Below are positions 1 to 9,411 of a stretch of DNA of 64,000 nucleotides, in pieces; positions within the stretch are counted from its first letter, which is position 1, and each line of letters begins with the position of its first letter. The notes beneath the pieces were generated by a model, which was not told where the DNA came from, did no database searches, and worked only from the letters and a program-made list of their open reading frames with translations. The stretch spans positions 62,001-126,000 of the forward strand of contig DVNK01000025.1 of the NCBI GenBank assembly GCA_018714445.1. The letters are read 5' to 3'. Origin of the DNA: Candidatus Fimadaptatus faecigallinarum (GTDB lineage: Bacteria > Bacillota > Clostridia > Christensenellales > Aristaeellaceae). Made by a program: the position numbers and the translations under genes.

Positions 1-225
1 ATGTGTGAACGCATCGCCATGCGCTTAGCCGCGCATGCAATGCGGAAACGCGTCGCCATGTGCCTAGCCGCGCATTCAATGTGTGAACGCGACGCCATGT
101 GCTTAGTCGCGTATGCAATGCGAGAACGCAACGCCATGCGCTAAACCGCGCATGCAATGTGTGAACGCATCGCCATGCGCTTAGTCGCGCATGCAATGCG
201 GAAACGTGTCGCCATGCGCGAGGCA
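1..225. repeat. 39-bp tandem repeat array, about 5.5 units, alternating A/B subtypes
   Basis: The word cgccat(g) recurs at 15, 54, 93, 132, 171 and 210, exactly every 39 bp. Units alternate between '...aatgtgtgaacgc' and '...aatgcgRRaacgc'. Confidence 0.9.
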
Positions 226-368
226 ATGCCGATCAGGCATAGCCGGCAAGCGCCCTGCACGGCAGATCCATGCTGCCATGCCGTCCGCCGTGCCGGTACG
301 CCGCGCTTTAGTCATGGACGGTACGGCAGCATCAGCATGCCGCCGTAAACATGAGCGCAGTGTCGGGC

Positions 369-1553
369 TTACATATGCTCGGCGAACGCTTCGGCCAGCA
401 GCTCCATGCCGCGCTGTATCTTGTCCAGCGGCGCGTTGGAGAAGTTCAGGCGCAGCGTGTTGAGGTGGCCGCCGTTGATGTAGAAGTGAGTGCCGGGCAC
501 GTATGCCACGCCCTTGCGCGTGACCTCGGGCAGCATCGCCAGCGCGTCCATGCCCTCGGGCAGCTCGGCCCATACGAACAGTCCGCCCTGGGGGCTGGTG
601 TGGGTCACGCCCGCCGGGAACAGCTTGAACAGATCCAGCATCAGGTCGAGCTGCTGCTTGTAGCTGGCGCAGATCTTGACTATGTGCGGCTGCATCAGTC
701 CGCGGCGCAGATAGCCGTCCACGACCGCCTGCGACAGCGTGCTGGTGTGCACGTCGACCGACTGCTTGCCTATTACCAGCTTGCGCATCAGCGTCGGGTT
801 GGCAATGGCGTAGCCCACGCGGATGCCGGGCGATATGAGCTTGGAGAAGCTGCCCAGGTATACCACCCAGCCGTCGGTATCGAACGACTTGATCGCCGGC
901 AGCGGCTCGCCCGCGTACCTCAGATCGCGGTACGGGTCGTCCTCGGCCAGCACCACGCCGTACTTGTTGGCCAGCTCGGCCAGCTTGCGGCGGCGCTCCA
1001 GCGGCAGCGTCTTGCCCGACGGGTTCTGGAACGTCGGGATTATGTACATCAGCTTGGGCTTGTAGGCCTTTATCTGCTCCTCGACGGATTCGGGTATTGC
1101 GCCGAACTCGTCGGTGGCTATCGGCTGTATGTTGGCGCGGTACATGCGCATCGTCTGCAGCACGCCCAGGAACGTCGGGTCCTCGGCCAGTATCGCATCG
1201 CCGGGGTTGATGAGCGCCTTGCACAGCAGGTCCATGCCCTGTTGCGAGCCGGTCACGGGCAGTATGTCGTCGGGCGACGCGGTGACGCCGCAGCCGTTTA
1301 CGAACTCGGCGATGGACTCGCGCAGCGGGGCGTAGCCCTCGGTCGCGCCGTACTGGAGTATGTTGACGCCGTCGGTGGCGAGCGCCTCGCGGAGTATGTC
1401 GGACACCACGTCCGGCTCGAGCGCCGAAGACGCCGGATTGCCGCCGGCAAACGAGATCATGCCGGGCACCTTGAGCAGGTGGAATATCTCGCGTATCGCG
1501 CTGCCATTCAGGTCGCGTATCTGGTCTGCAAATATCGAACTGTCAAACTGCAT
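369..1553 (-). CDS. PLP-dependent aminotransferase class I/II (2-aminoadipate/aromatic aminotransferase-like)
   Basis: MQFDSSIFADQIRDLNGSAIREIF...ISFAGGNPA..., GTYFQNPSGKTLP-type region and SFSKLISPGIRVGY Lys region. RBS gaaaggag precedes ATG at 1553. Confidence 0.88.
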   Translation of the reverse strand: MQFDSSIFADQIRDLNGSAIREIFHLLKVPGMISFAGGNPASSALEPDVVSDILREALATDGVNILQYGATEGYAPLRESIAEFVNGCGVTASPDDILPVTGSQQGMDLLCKALINPGDAILAEDPTFLGVLQTMRMYRANIQPIATDEFGAIPESVEEQIKAYKPKLMYIIPTFQNPSGKTLPLERRRKLAELANKYGVVLAEDDPYRDLRYAGEPLPAIKSFDTDGWVVYLGSFSKLISPGIRVGYAIANPTLMRKLVIGKQSVDVHTSTLSQAVVDGYLRRGLMQPHIVKICASYKQQLDLMLDLFKLFPAGVTHTSPQGGLFVWAELPEGMDALAMLPEVTRKGVAYVPGTHFYINGGHLNTLRLNFSNAPLDKIQRGMELLAEAFAEHM

Positions 1554-1591
1554 ACTGAATCTCCTTTCGTAAGAGCACATGCGGCCGGCGA

Positions 1592-1630
1592 ATATAAAAG
1601 CCGCCGCCCTCCCACCGGGGAAGGCGACGG
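1592..1630 (-). terminator. Attenuator/terminator hairpin of the T-box leader
   Basis: Minus strand CGTCGCCTTCCCCGGTGGGAGGGCGGCGGCTTTTATATT. Confidence 0.75.
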
Positions 1631-1850
1631 TCTATCGCTGTACCACTTCCAATTCGCCGCGGACACGCCAGGCGTGCCGGGGCCTCGTGAGCGCTGTATC
1701 GGGCGCACCCGCGCGGCCTACCGGGCGAACATCCGCCTTTGGGCGCGCGCGCTCGGGAATGTATTCGCCCTGAGCCGTCCCGCTTTCTCGCATCCACCGA
1801 AAGCTCTCTTGGCCGACCTCTGCCCGGGGGTACTTGTTTCCGTCATCGCG
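1592..1850 (-). promoter_or_regulatory. T-box leader upstream of the aminotransferase; specifier possibly UAC (Tyr)
   Basis: Minus strand reads GACGGAAACAAGTA, AGAGAGC...GGTGGATGCGAG, GGCGAATACATTCCCGAGC (candidate specifier loop), the T-box-like element GGAAGTGGTACAGCG, then a GC hairpin with TTTTATATT. Confidence 0.8.
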
Positions 1851-1984
1851 ATTTGAATTTAGCTCATTATAGCCCGCGTCGGTGACTATGTCAATCGGCT
1901 TTGCGAGGTTTTAACATCGCCTGCTACGGGCTGAGCGTGGCGAATACCAGACGGGCTGTGGGGTTTTGCGCGCAGTGGGGACGG

Positions 1985-2500
1985 GGTGAGGCGGCGCGTG
2001 TCCGGCTGGCTGTGCGTTTTTGTGCGCACTGGCAGGCGGGCTGAGGAAGCGCGTACCCTGCTGGCTGTGCGGCTTTGCGTGCAGTGGGGCAGGCTGAGCG
2101 TTGCGCGTACCCGGCTGGCGTGCGATCTTGCGCACAGTGGGCGCGGGCTGAGCGTTGCGCCTGCCCAACGGGCTGTGCGGTTTAGCGCGCAGTGGCGGGC
2201 GGGCTGAGCGTTGCGCCTGCCCGGCTGGCGTGCGGTTTTGCGCGCAGTTACGGGCGGGTTGAGCGTTGCGCGTACCCTGCTGGCTGTGCGGCTTTGCGTG
2301 CAGTGGGACAGGCTGAGCGTTGCGCGTACCCGGCTGGCGTGCGGTCTTGCGCGCAATGGCAGGCGGGTTGAGCGTGGCGTGTACAAGGCTGGCGTGCGGT
2401 TTTGCGCGCACTGGCGGGTTGAGCGTTGCGCATGCCCGGTTGGCTGTGCGGTTTTGCGCGCAGTAGTGAGCTGGCTGAGGTGGAGCGTACCCGGCGCGCA
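1985..2500. repeat. About 54-bp tandem repeat array, about 10 units
   Basis: ctgagcg/ttgagcg recurs at 2041, 2094, 2148, 2204, 2259, 2313, 2368, 2419 and 2474. The multi-unit block ccctgctggctgtgcggctttgcgtgcagtggg...cccggctggcgtgcg occurs twice. Confidence 0.9.
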
Positions 2501-2549
2501 ATGCCGCCGCTTGGGTCGGGGCGTGGGGAGCATCGACTGGCCGCCGCGC

Positions 2550-4241
2550 TCAGTGCCGCGCGCCGATCACAGGCTTCATGTGGCAGGTGAACGTCGAACC
2601 GACGCCCGGCTCGCTCTTGAGCGTGACCTGACCGCCGTTATTGAGCACTATGTGCTTGACTATCGACAGTCCCAGACCGGTGCCGCCGCTCTTGCGCGAG
2701 CGCGACGGGTCGACGCGGTAGAAGCGCTCGAATACGCGGCTCTGGGCCTGCGCGTCCATGCCGATGCCATTGTCGGACACCTCGATAAGTCCGTCGGCCA
2801 CGGCTACCTTTACCCAGCCGCCGTCCACGCCGTAGCGTATCGCGTTGTCGACCAGGTTGTATATCAGCGTCCAGATCTCGCGGGGCGCGCCCATCAGCCG
2901 GCCGCTGCCCGTGACGTCTATCGATATGCCGCGCGCCGCCGCCAGCGGCTCCAGCGACTTCTTGACTTCCAGCGCCAGTGGCAGCAGTTCGACCGGTTCC
3001 TCGGCGGCGTGCGAGTCGCCTTCCAGCCGCGACAGATACAGTATGTCGTCTATCACGCCCAGCATGCGGTCGCTCTCGGACGCAATGCGGTTTAGGTACT
3101 CCTTCTGCTTGGCGGGATCGGGCACGCAGCCCACGCTCATGAGCTCTGCAAAGCCCTTTATGGAGGTCAGCGGCGACTTGAGCTCATGTGAGGCGTTGGC
3201 CACGAAGTCAGTGCGCATGCGCTCGGTGCGGCGCACTTCCTGCATGTCGGTCTGGAGCTTTTCGATGCGGCATGCAACGCCCTGCAGCACCGGCTGCAGT
3301 TCCTCGAACGTGTCGACGCTGAGCGGATGGCCGCTCTCCAGCATGTCGTCCAGCGCCTGTATCGCCTGCGTGAACCGCCCGGCAAACCGACCCGCAAACG
3401 CCACCGCGCCCGCGCCCAGCAACAGCGCCAGCGCAATGAGCAGCGGCAACATCTCCCACAGCACGTCGTATGCCGACGCGCTCTGCGTGCTCAGGCGCAG
3501 CACCGCGCCTCCCAGCCGCCGCGCACAGTATATCATGCTAGAACCCATGCTCTCGCTGGTGCGCTGGGCAAAGCCGTCGCCGCCGTCCAGCGCCTCGATG
3601 AATTCGGTTCGCCCGGAATGGTCGTCCATGTCGCCGGTCGCGTCCGAATCGTAGATCACGCGCCCGTCGACCGCTATCAGCGTCGCGCGCACGCCGGTAT
3701 GCGCTATGCACCGCGCCGCCGTCAGCTCGCGGGCGTATTGCGCCTCGTCCTGGACGCTGACGCCGTCTGTTTTGGCTGCGTCGTCTGCAGCGCCGGATTT
3801 AGTATCGGATGCGCTGGTCGCGCCGGTTGCACCGGTCGGATCGGTTGCGCCGGTCGCGTCTGTTCCATCGGCGGCACCGGCCGAATCTGTTGCATCGGTC
3901 GTGTTGGTTGCGCTGGCCGCGTCTGTTGCATCGGTCGTGTTGGTTGCGTTGGCCGTGTCTGTTGCACCGGTCGGATCGGTTGCACTGGTCGCGTCTGTTG
4001 CATCGGTCGCGCCGGTTGCACCGGTCGGATCGTTAGCATCGCTCGTCCCGGCAGTAGCGCCGTCCACCGCATCCACGTCGTACTGCGTGTAAAACGCCTG
4101 CGCAGCGTTGAGCAGCGCCGTCAATTCTTCGCGCGCCGCGCTCACCGACACGCCCGCAAACGCCGCCAGGCTCCCGCCCAGCATGACCAGTATTATCACC
4201 AGCGCCGTGCCGGCCAGCACGCGCCTCAGATATCGTTTCAT
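2550..4241 (-). CDS. phoR: Sensor histidine kinase, PhoR-like, with a low-complexity extracytoplasmic segment
   Basis: N-terminal TM, second TM, HisKA FVANASHELKSPLTSIKGFAELM, HATPase DNAIRYG...GGTGLGLSIVKHIV. Adjacent to phoB-like and pst genes. Confidence 0.88.
   Translation of the reverse strand: MKRYLRRVLAGTALVIILVMLGGSLAAFAGVSVSAAREELTALLNAAQAFYTQYDVDAVDGATAGTSDANDPTGATGATDATDATSATDPTGATDTANATNTTDATDAASATNTTDATDSAGAADGTDATGATDPTGATGATSASDTKSGAADDAAKTDGVSVQDEAQYARELTAARCIAHTGVRATLIAVDGRVIYDSDATGDMDDHSGRTEFIEALDGGDGFAQRTSESMGSSMIYCARRLGGAVLRLSTQSASAYDVLWEMLPLLIALALLLGAGAVAFAGRFAGRFTQAIQALDDMLESGHPLSVDTFEELQPVLQGVACRIEKLQTDMQEVRRTERMRTDFVANASHELKSPLTSIKGFAELMSVGCVPDPAKQKEYLNRIASESDRMLGVIDDILYLSRLEGDSHAAEEPVELLPLALEVKKSLEPLAAARGISIDVTGSGRLMGAPREIWTLIYNLVDNAIRYGVDGGWVKVAVADGLIEVSDNGIGMDAQAQSRVFERFYRVDPSRSRKSGGTGLGLSIVKHIVLNNGGQVTLKSEPGVGSTFTCHMKPVIGARH
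3800..4045 (-). repeat. In-frame 9-bp/36-bp repeat encoding a (D/N/G/S)-(A/P/T)-T rich linker
   Basis: Encodes GATDATDATSATDPTGATDTANATNTTDATDAASATNTTDATDSAG...; 36-bp unit gttgcatcggtcgtgttggttgcgctggccgcgtct is repeated. Confidence 0.85.
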
Positions 4242-4933
4242 GTTTCGTCACCCTTGTTGAGCTTGTAGCCGTAGCCGCGCACGGTCTGTATGTAGCGGGG
4301 TTTGTCGGCGTTGTCGCCCAGCTTCTGGCGCAGCGAGTGCACATGGAAGTCGACCGTGCGCGTGGTGTCGCCCTCGAAGTTGTAGCCCCATACCTGTGTG
4401 AGCAGCTGGTCGCGGCTGAGCACCAGCCCTGCATTTTTATACATATACTCCAGCAGCTCGAACTCCTTGAATGTCAGCTTGACCTCGTGCCCGTCGCGCC
4501 AGACCTCGCGCCGGCCAAAGTCGATCTCATTGTTGCCCAGCCGCGCCGCGCCGGTGGCCGCCGGTACGCGCCGCAGCGCCGTCTTGACCCGCGCCTGCAG
4601 CTCCAGCACGCCGAACGGCTTGGTCACGTAGTCCTCCGCGCCCAGCTCCAGGCCGCGCACCTTGTCCAGCTCCTCGCCCTTGGCCGAGAGTATTATTACC
4701 GGTATCGCCGCGGTGCTGGGGCGGGCCTTCCACTCGCTCAGCAGCGTCAGACCATCCTTGCCCGGCAGCATTATGTCCAGCAGCAACAGCTCGGGCAGCT
4801 CGCCGGAGGCTATCAGCCGCTCCAGCGCCGCGCCCGAGTCCATGGCGCGCACGTCGTGGCCCGCCGCGCTCAGCACTGCCGCTATCAGCGCCGATATGTT
4901 CTCATCGTCCTCGACTACGTATATTCGTGACAT
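4238..4933 (-). CDS. phoB: Response regulator, OmpR/PhoB family
   Basis: MSRIYVVEDDENISALIAAVL..., LLLLDIMLPGKDG, winged-helix C-terminus RTVDFHVHSLRQKLGD...IQTVRGYGYKL. RBS aggaggaat. Confidence 0.92.
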   Translation of the reverse strand: MSRIYVVEDDENISALIAAVLSAAGHDVRAMDSGAALERLIASGELPELLLLDIMLPGKDGLTLLSEWKARPSTAAIPVIILSAKGEELDKVRGLELGAEDYVTKPFGVLELQARVKTALRRVPAATGAARLGNNEIDFGRREVWRDGHEVKLTFKEFELLEYMYKNAGLVLSRDQLLTQVWGYNFEGDTTRTVDFHVHSLRQKLGDNADKPRYIQTVRGYGYKLNKGDET

Positions 4934-5239
4934 CGATATTCCTCCTGCTATCTGCCTGTGTTGTGATGGGTGTGCCGGCGGCGAGCCCGAGCGGGCACGC
5001 TCAGTTTTGCGCACCGGATGCTGGGCGGCTGTCGCGCGTCGTGCCGCCGGGGGGCGGCGGTTTGCCGTGCAGCGCTATGCCGCATCGCCCCGCGGCAGAG
5101 CCACGGGGCGCGCATCGGTAGGCTGGCCGCCGGACGGCGCATGGTCGAGCGCCCGGGTGCCGCGGTCACGCGCGTCAGGTGCCGTTCCGCGCTCTGCGCG
5201 GCGCGCCATTGACGTGCGCGCATGCTGCGCTCCGGGACG

Positions 5240-5480
5240 GCGCGGGGTTGGGTTGATATGCGTACCTTGCGCCATGCCTATGTCTTGCATGCCGTTCCCC
5301 GAGTTGGTGTGCGAGATTGGGTTGATCGCATACCTTGCGTGCGGCTTATTGCTTGCATGCCGCGCTACAAGTTGGCGTGCGGGGTTGGGTTGATCGCGTA
5401 CCTTTCGTGCGGCTTATTGCTTGCATGCCGCGCTACAAGTTGGCGTGCGAGGGTTGGGTTGATGCCGCGTACCTTGCGTG
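5240..5480. repeat. About 69-bp tandem repeat array, 3-4 units
   Basis: gttgggttgat/attgggttgat at 5247, 5316, 5384 and 5453; ttgcatgccgcgctacaagttggcgtgc shared by units. Confidence 0.88.
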
Positions 5481-5522
5481 CGGCGCCGGCCTCCGCTGAA
5501 CGGGCGTGCCTGAGCGGCGGCG

Positions 5523-6173
5523 TCACAGTATGCGCTGCTGCTTGTGCATGCCGGTGACCAGAAACTCGACCCATTCGGCTATGTTCTGCGCGTGATCGCC
5601 TATGCGTTCCAGATATTTGGCTATCATGAAGAAGTCCAGCCACAGCGCGGCTTCTGCGGGTTGCGCGGCGATGCGCGCGGCCAGCTCTTCGCGCGCGGCC
5701 AGGAACAGCCGGTCGATCTCGTCGTCGGCGCCTATGACTGCGCGAGCCAGTTCCAGGTCGCGCCGCACGAATGCGTCCATCGCCTTGGTTACCATTATAA
5801 CGCATTTGTCGGCCATGGTATAGAGTATTTCGGGGCCTTTTTCGCCGGAGGGTATGTGTGAGAGTATCTCGGCTATGTCGGCGCCCTGATCGCTGATGCG
5901 CTCCATGTCGGTGATGAGCTTGAGCGCCGTGGATATGGTGCGCAGGTCGGACGCCACGGGCTGCTCGCGCAGCAGTATGCACATGCTTTGACGCTCTATC
6001 GCCAGTTCCAGTTCATCGGCGATGTGGTCGCGGGAGCTGACGTCGTGGGCGAGTTCGCGGTCGCCGGTGCGCAGCGCTTCCATCGCGCCCTTTATCTCGC
6101 TTATCACGAAGTCGCTCATCGTGACCAGCTTGTCGGCCAGTTCGTTCATTTCGCGCTCAAACTTGTTGCGCAT
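5523..6173 (-). CDS. phoU: Phosphate signalling complex protein PhoU
   Basis: MRNKFEREMNELADKLVTMSDFVISEIKGAMEAL...; LERIGDHAQNIAEWVEFLVTG. Confidence 0.93.
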   Translation of the reverse strand: MRNKFEREMNELADKLVTMSDFVISEIKGAMEALRTGDRELAHDVSSRDHIADELELAIERQSMCILLREQPVASDLRTISTALKLITDMERISDQGADIAEILSHIPSGEKGPEILYTMADKCVIMVTKAMDAFVRRDLELARAVIGADDEIDRLFLAAREELAARIAAQPAEAALWLDFFMIAKYLERIGDHAQNIAEWVEFLVTGMHKQQRIL

Positions 6174-6224
6174 GAGTAAATCGCCTCCTGATATATTTCC
6201 GCCTCGATTGCCGGCGGCGCGTGC

Positions 6225-6971
6225 TCAGCCGAAACGGCCGGTTATGTAGTCCTCGGTGCGCTTGTCGTGCGGCTGCGCGAACAGCTCCAGCGTGGGCGCG
6301 CACTCGACCATCTCGCCATGCAGGAAGAACGCGGTCTGATCGGATATGCGGGCGGCCTGCTGCATGTTGTGAGTGACTATGACTATCGTGTACTGGGTCT
6401 TGAGTTCGTTCATGAGGTCTTCTATCTTGCCGGTGGATATGGGGTCGAGCGCGGAGGTCGGCTCGTCCATCAGCAGCACTTCAGGCTCGACGGCCAGTGC
6501 GCGCGCTATGCACAGGCGCTGCTGCTGGCCGCCCGACAGCGCCAGCGCGCTCTTTTTGAGGCGGTCTTTGAGCTCATCCCAGATAGCGGCCTGAGTCAGG
6601 CTGCGCTCTACGATCTCGTCGAGCCGCGCGCGGCCGCGCACGCCGTGGGTGCGGGGGCCGTAGGCGATGTTGTCGTATACGCTCATCGGGAACGGATTGG
6701 GCTTTTGGAACACCATGCCGACGCGGCGGCGCAGGTCGTTCACGTCGACGTTGCCGTAGATGTCCACGCCGTCGAGCGTAGCCTGCCCGGTGATCTTGAC
6801 GCCGGGCACCAGGTCGTTCATGCGGTTGAGCGACTTGAGCAGCGTCGACTTGCCGCAGCCCGAGGGCCCTATGAGCGCCGACACCGCGTGTTCAGGCATG
6901 CCCATCGTTATGTCTTTTAGCGCATGGAAATCGCCATAGTACAGGTTAAAGTCCTTCACATCAATTTTCAT
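6225..6971 (-). CDS. pstB: Phosphate ABC transporter ATP-binding protein
   Basis: Walker [60 protein letters not shown]. Confidence 0.95.
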   Translation of the reverse strand: MKIDVKDFNLYYGDFHALKDITMGMPEHAVSALIGPSGCGKSTLLKSLNRMNDLVPGVKITGQATLDGVDIYGNVDVNDLRRRVGMVFQKPNPFPMSVYDNIAYGPRTHGVRGRARLDEIVERSLTQAAIWDELKDRLKKSALALSGGQQQRLCIARALAVEPEVLLMDEPTSALDPISTGKIEDLMNELKTQYTIVIVTHNMQQAARISDQTAFFLHGEMVECAPTLELFAQPHDKRTEDYITGRFG

Positions 6972-7830
6972 TCAGCTTGCCCGCCCTTCTCTCAAACCAG
7001 CTCGCTATCAGGTTTATAGCGATTACGACTATCAGCAGCACCACGCCCGCGGCAAACGCCGTATTGCGGCCGGCAATGCCGCCGTCGCGGGTGTTTATGT
7101 ACATGTGCACGGCCAGCGTGCGCGACGAGTCGAGTATGTTGCCGGTGAACTGCGCGACCGAACCCAGCGTGAACAGCAGCGCGGCCGTCTCACCGACTAT
7201 GCGGCCCGTGGCCAGTATGAACGAGGAGATTATGCCCTTGGCGGCGCTGGGCAGCACTATGCGGAATATCGTGCGCAGCTTGCCCGCGCCCAGGCCGTAG
7301 CTGCCCTCGCGGTACATGTCGTCGACCGAGAGTATCGCTTCCTCGCTGGTGCGGATGATCGTGGGCAGTACCATGATCGATATCGTCAGTATGCCGCAGA
7401 TCATCGAGTATCCCATGCCCAGCGCCGTGCCGAAAAACAGCGCGCCGAACAGGCCGTAGATTATCGAGGGTATGCCGGCCAGCGTCTCGGTGGCCAGCCG
7501 TATCGCGCTGACCAGCCGGCTGCGCTTGGGCGCGTACTCGCACAGGTACACCGCGCAGCCCACGCCCAGCGGTCCCGATATCACCAGCGACAGCGCTACC
7601 AGTTCCAGCGTGGCCGCTATCGCAAAGCCCATCGACGGGTTGTCGGCCGAGTATTCGCCAAACAGCAGCTCCCAGCTCAGATGCGGCACGCCGTTTATGC
7701 ATATATACGCCACTATCATCATTAGGCTGCCCACGGTCAGCGCTATCGCCAGATAGCACAGCCAGCGCAGCAGCGCGGACTTTGACCGGCGCCGGCGCGC
7801 CAGTATGGTCTTGTTAGGGCTTGAAGTCAT
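6961..7830 (-). CDS. pstA: Phosphate ABC transporter permease PstA
   Basis: Multi-TM permease, [24 protein letters not shown]...[15 protein letters not shown]; overlaps pstB. Confidence 0.93.
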   Translation of the reverse strand: MTSSPNKTILARRRRSKSALLRWLCYLAIALTVGSLMMIVAYICINGVPHLSWELLFGEYSADNPSMGFAIAATLELVALSLVISGPLGVGCAVYLCEYAPKRSRLVSAIRLATETLAGIPSIIYGLFGALFFGTALGMGYSMICGILTISIMVLPTIIRTSEEAILSVDDMYREGSYGLGAGKLRTIFRIVLPSAAKGIISSFILATGRIVGETAALLFTLGSVAQFTGNILDSSRTLAVHMYINTRDGGIAGRNTAFAAGVVLLIVVIAINLIASWFERRAGKLNEN

Positions 7831-8786
7831 TTTGCGACGCCTCCCTGCAGTGCCTTTTGCGGCCGCTTGTCGGCTGCGCCGGGCTTATTGGTGGATTCGG
7901 ACTTGTCCTTCTTTTCGCGGGTCAGCAGGCCCAGCGCCACATTGAGCAGCATTATGAACACGAACAGCACCGCGCCGGTGGCTATCAGTGCGTCGTAGTG
8001 CAGGCCTTCGGCGTAGCCCATCTCGCTGACAATGTTGACCGTCAGCGTCCTGACCGACTTGAATATGCTGGTGGGCAGTATGTTGCTGTTGCCGGCGACC
8101 ATGCCCACGGCGATGGTCTCGCCTATCGCGCGGCCCATGCCCAGCACTATGGATGTCACTATGCCGCGCCGCGCCGCGGGGGTCAGCACATGGAACACCG
8201 CTTCCTCATGTGTTGCGCCCAGTGCCAGCGCGCCCTCGTAGTAGCTGGCGGGCAGCGAGCGCAGCGCGTTTTCGCTCAGCGTAATTATCGTGGGCAGTAT
8301 CATCAGCGCCAGCACGACCGACGCCGCCAGCACACTGTTGCCGTTGCCGGGGCAGTGCTCGGCGATGAACGGCACGATCAGCATCATGCCGAAAAAGCCG
8401 TATATGATCGACGGTATGCCCGCCAGCAGCTTTACGCACTGGCTCAGCAGCGGGTATATGCGCTTGGGACAGAACCGCGCCATGAATATCGCTGCCATCA
8501 GCCCCACCGGCACACCCAGTATCAGCGCGCCGCCCGACACGTACAGGCTGCCGACTATCATATAGAATATCCCGAACTTCTGGGGATCGTTGTTGGGCTT
8601 CCAAGCGGTGCCGCTCAGGAAGTTCCACAGTCCGACCTCGCGTATGGCCGGCCACGCGCCCCTGAATATGAACACGCATATGCACGCCACCGCCGCCAGC
8701 GACACGAGCGACGTTATCAGGAAGATCACCTGAGCTATCTGCTCGCTGCGCTTTGAGCGGGTGCGGCCACCTTTGCCTTTTGTCAC
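7827..8786 (-). CDS. pstC: Phosphate ABC transporter permease PstC
   Basis: [51 protein letters not shown] start behind tgaggtgagg. Confidence 0.92.
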   Translation of the reverse strand: MTKGKGGRTRSKRSEQIAQVIFLITSLVSLAAVACICVFIFRGAWPAIREVGLWNFLSGTAWKPNNDPQKFGIFYMIVGSLYVSGGALILGVPVGLMAAIFMARFCPKRIYPLLSQCVKLLAGIPSIIYGFFGMMLIVPFIAEHCPGNGNSVLAASVVLALMILPTIITLSENALRSLPASYYEGALALGATHEEAVFHVLTPAARRGIVTSIVLGMGRAIGETIAVGMVAGNSNILPTSIFKSVRTLTVNIVSEMGYAEGLHYDALIATGAVLFVFIMLLNVALGLLTREKKDKSESTNKPGAADKRPQKALQGGVAK

Positions 8787-9287
8787 CGGATCCTCACCTC
8801 ATCATCAGGTCTGAATACTTCTTTTTGCAGTGCTATTGTATTCTGTCTGAGTTTGGCGTTTGATTGAGAATTGTAAGAGCTGGGCAAGCTGGCAGGTGTA
8901 CCGGCGCAAACAATGCGCGGGCGGTGGGGCGCAGGGCGCGCGGCCAATATGCGTTTGAGAGTTGTTGGCGCAAGGCTGTTAGCGGCAAGGCGTCCGGGCA
9001 GCATGAAGGAGCCGGCGCAAACGGCGGCTGCATCAAAGTGCAGGTATCCGATCATATGTCGCGGGCATACTGCGCGGCTGGCGCACCACTGCGCATTCCG
9101 CGGGGCATGCCGGCGCACGCGGCAGATGGGACGATATTGACATGACCCGATGCATAAAAACACAAAATGATTGTATAAATTGGCCGTGCGCAAACGCGCT
9201 GCACGGTTGCTCAAATGCGCCGGAGCGTCGCATAAAGAAATGTCCAAAGACAAGAGCGCAATCTGGGCACAAGCGCCGCAAGGGCAG

Positions 9288-9323
9288 CAAAAAACGCCCG
9301 CGCGGAAAGACCGCAACGGGCGC
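9288..9323 (-). terminator. Rho-independent terminator downstream of the oligoendopeptidase gene
   Basis: Minus strand GCCCGTTGCGGTCTTTCCGCGCGGGCGTTTTTT. Confidence 0.75.
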
Positions 9324-9411
9324 AACAGGTAGACTTCAAATCGCAAACGCGGCGAGAGCCTCAACGCGGCGCGGGCCGCCACGGGCAGCGCTTCTCAACG
9401 CTGCGCCGCGC

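Noticed and set aside
351-1856. 501-aa plus ORF over the aminotransferase and T-box
   Set aside because: Antisense to a clear aminotransferase; low-quality composition.
5240-5570. PhoU tail capture by the 69-bp array
   Set aside because: ttgtgcatgccg in the phoU end resembles the unit, but spacing is out of register, so the case is too weak.
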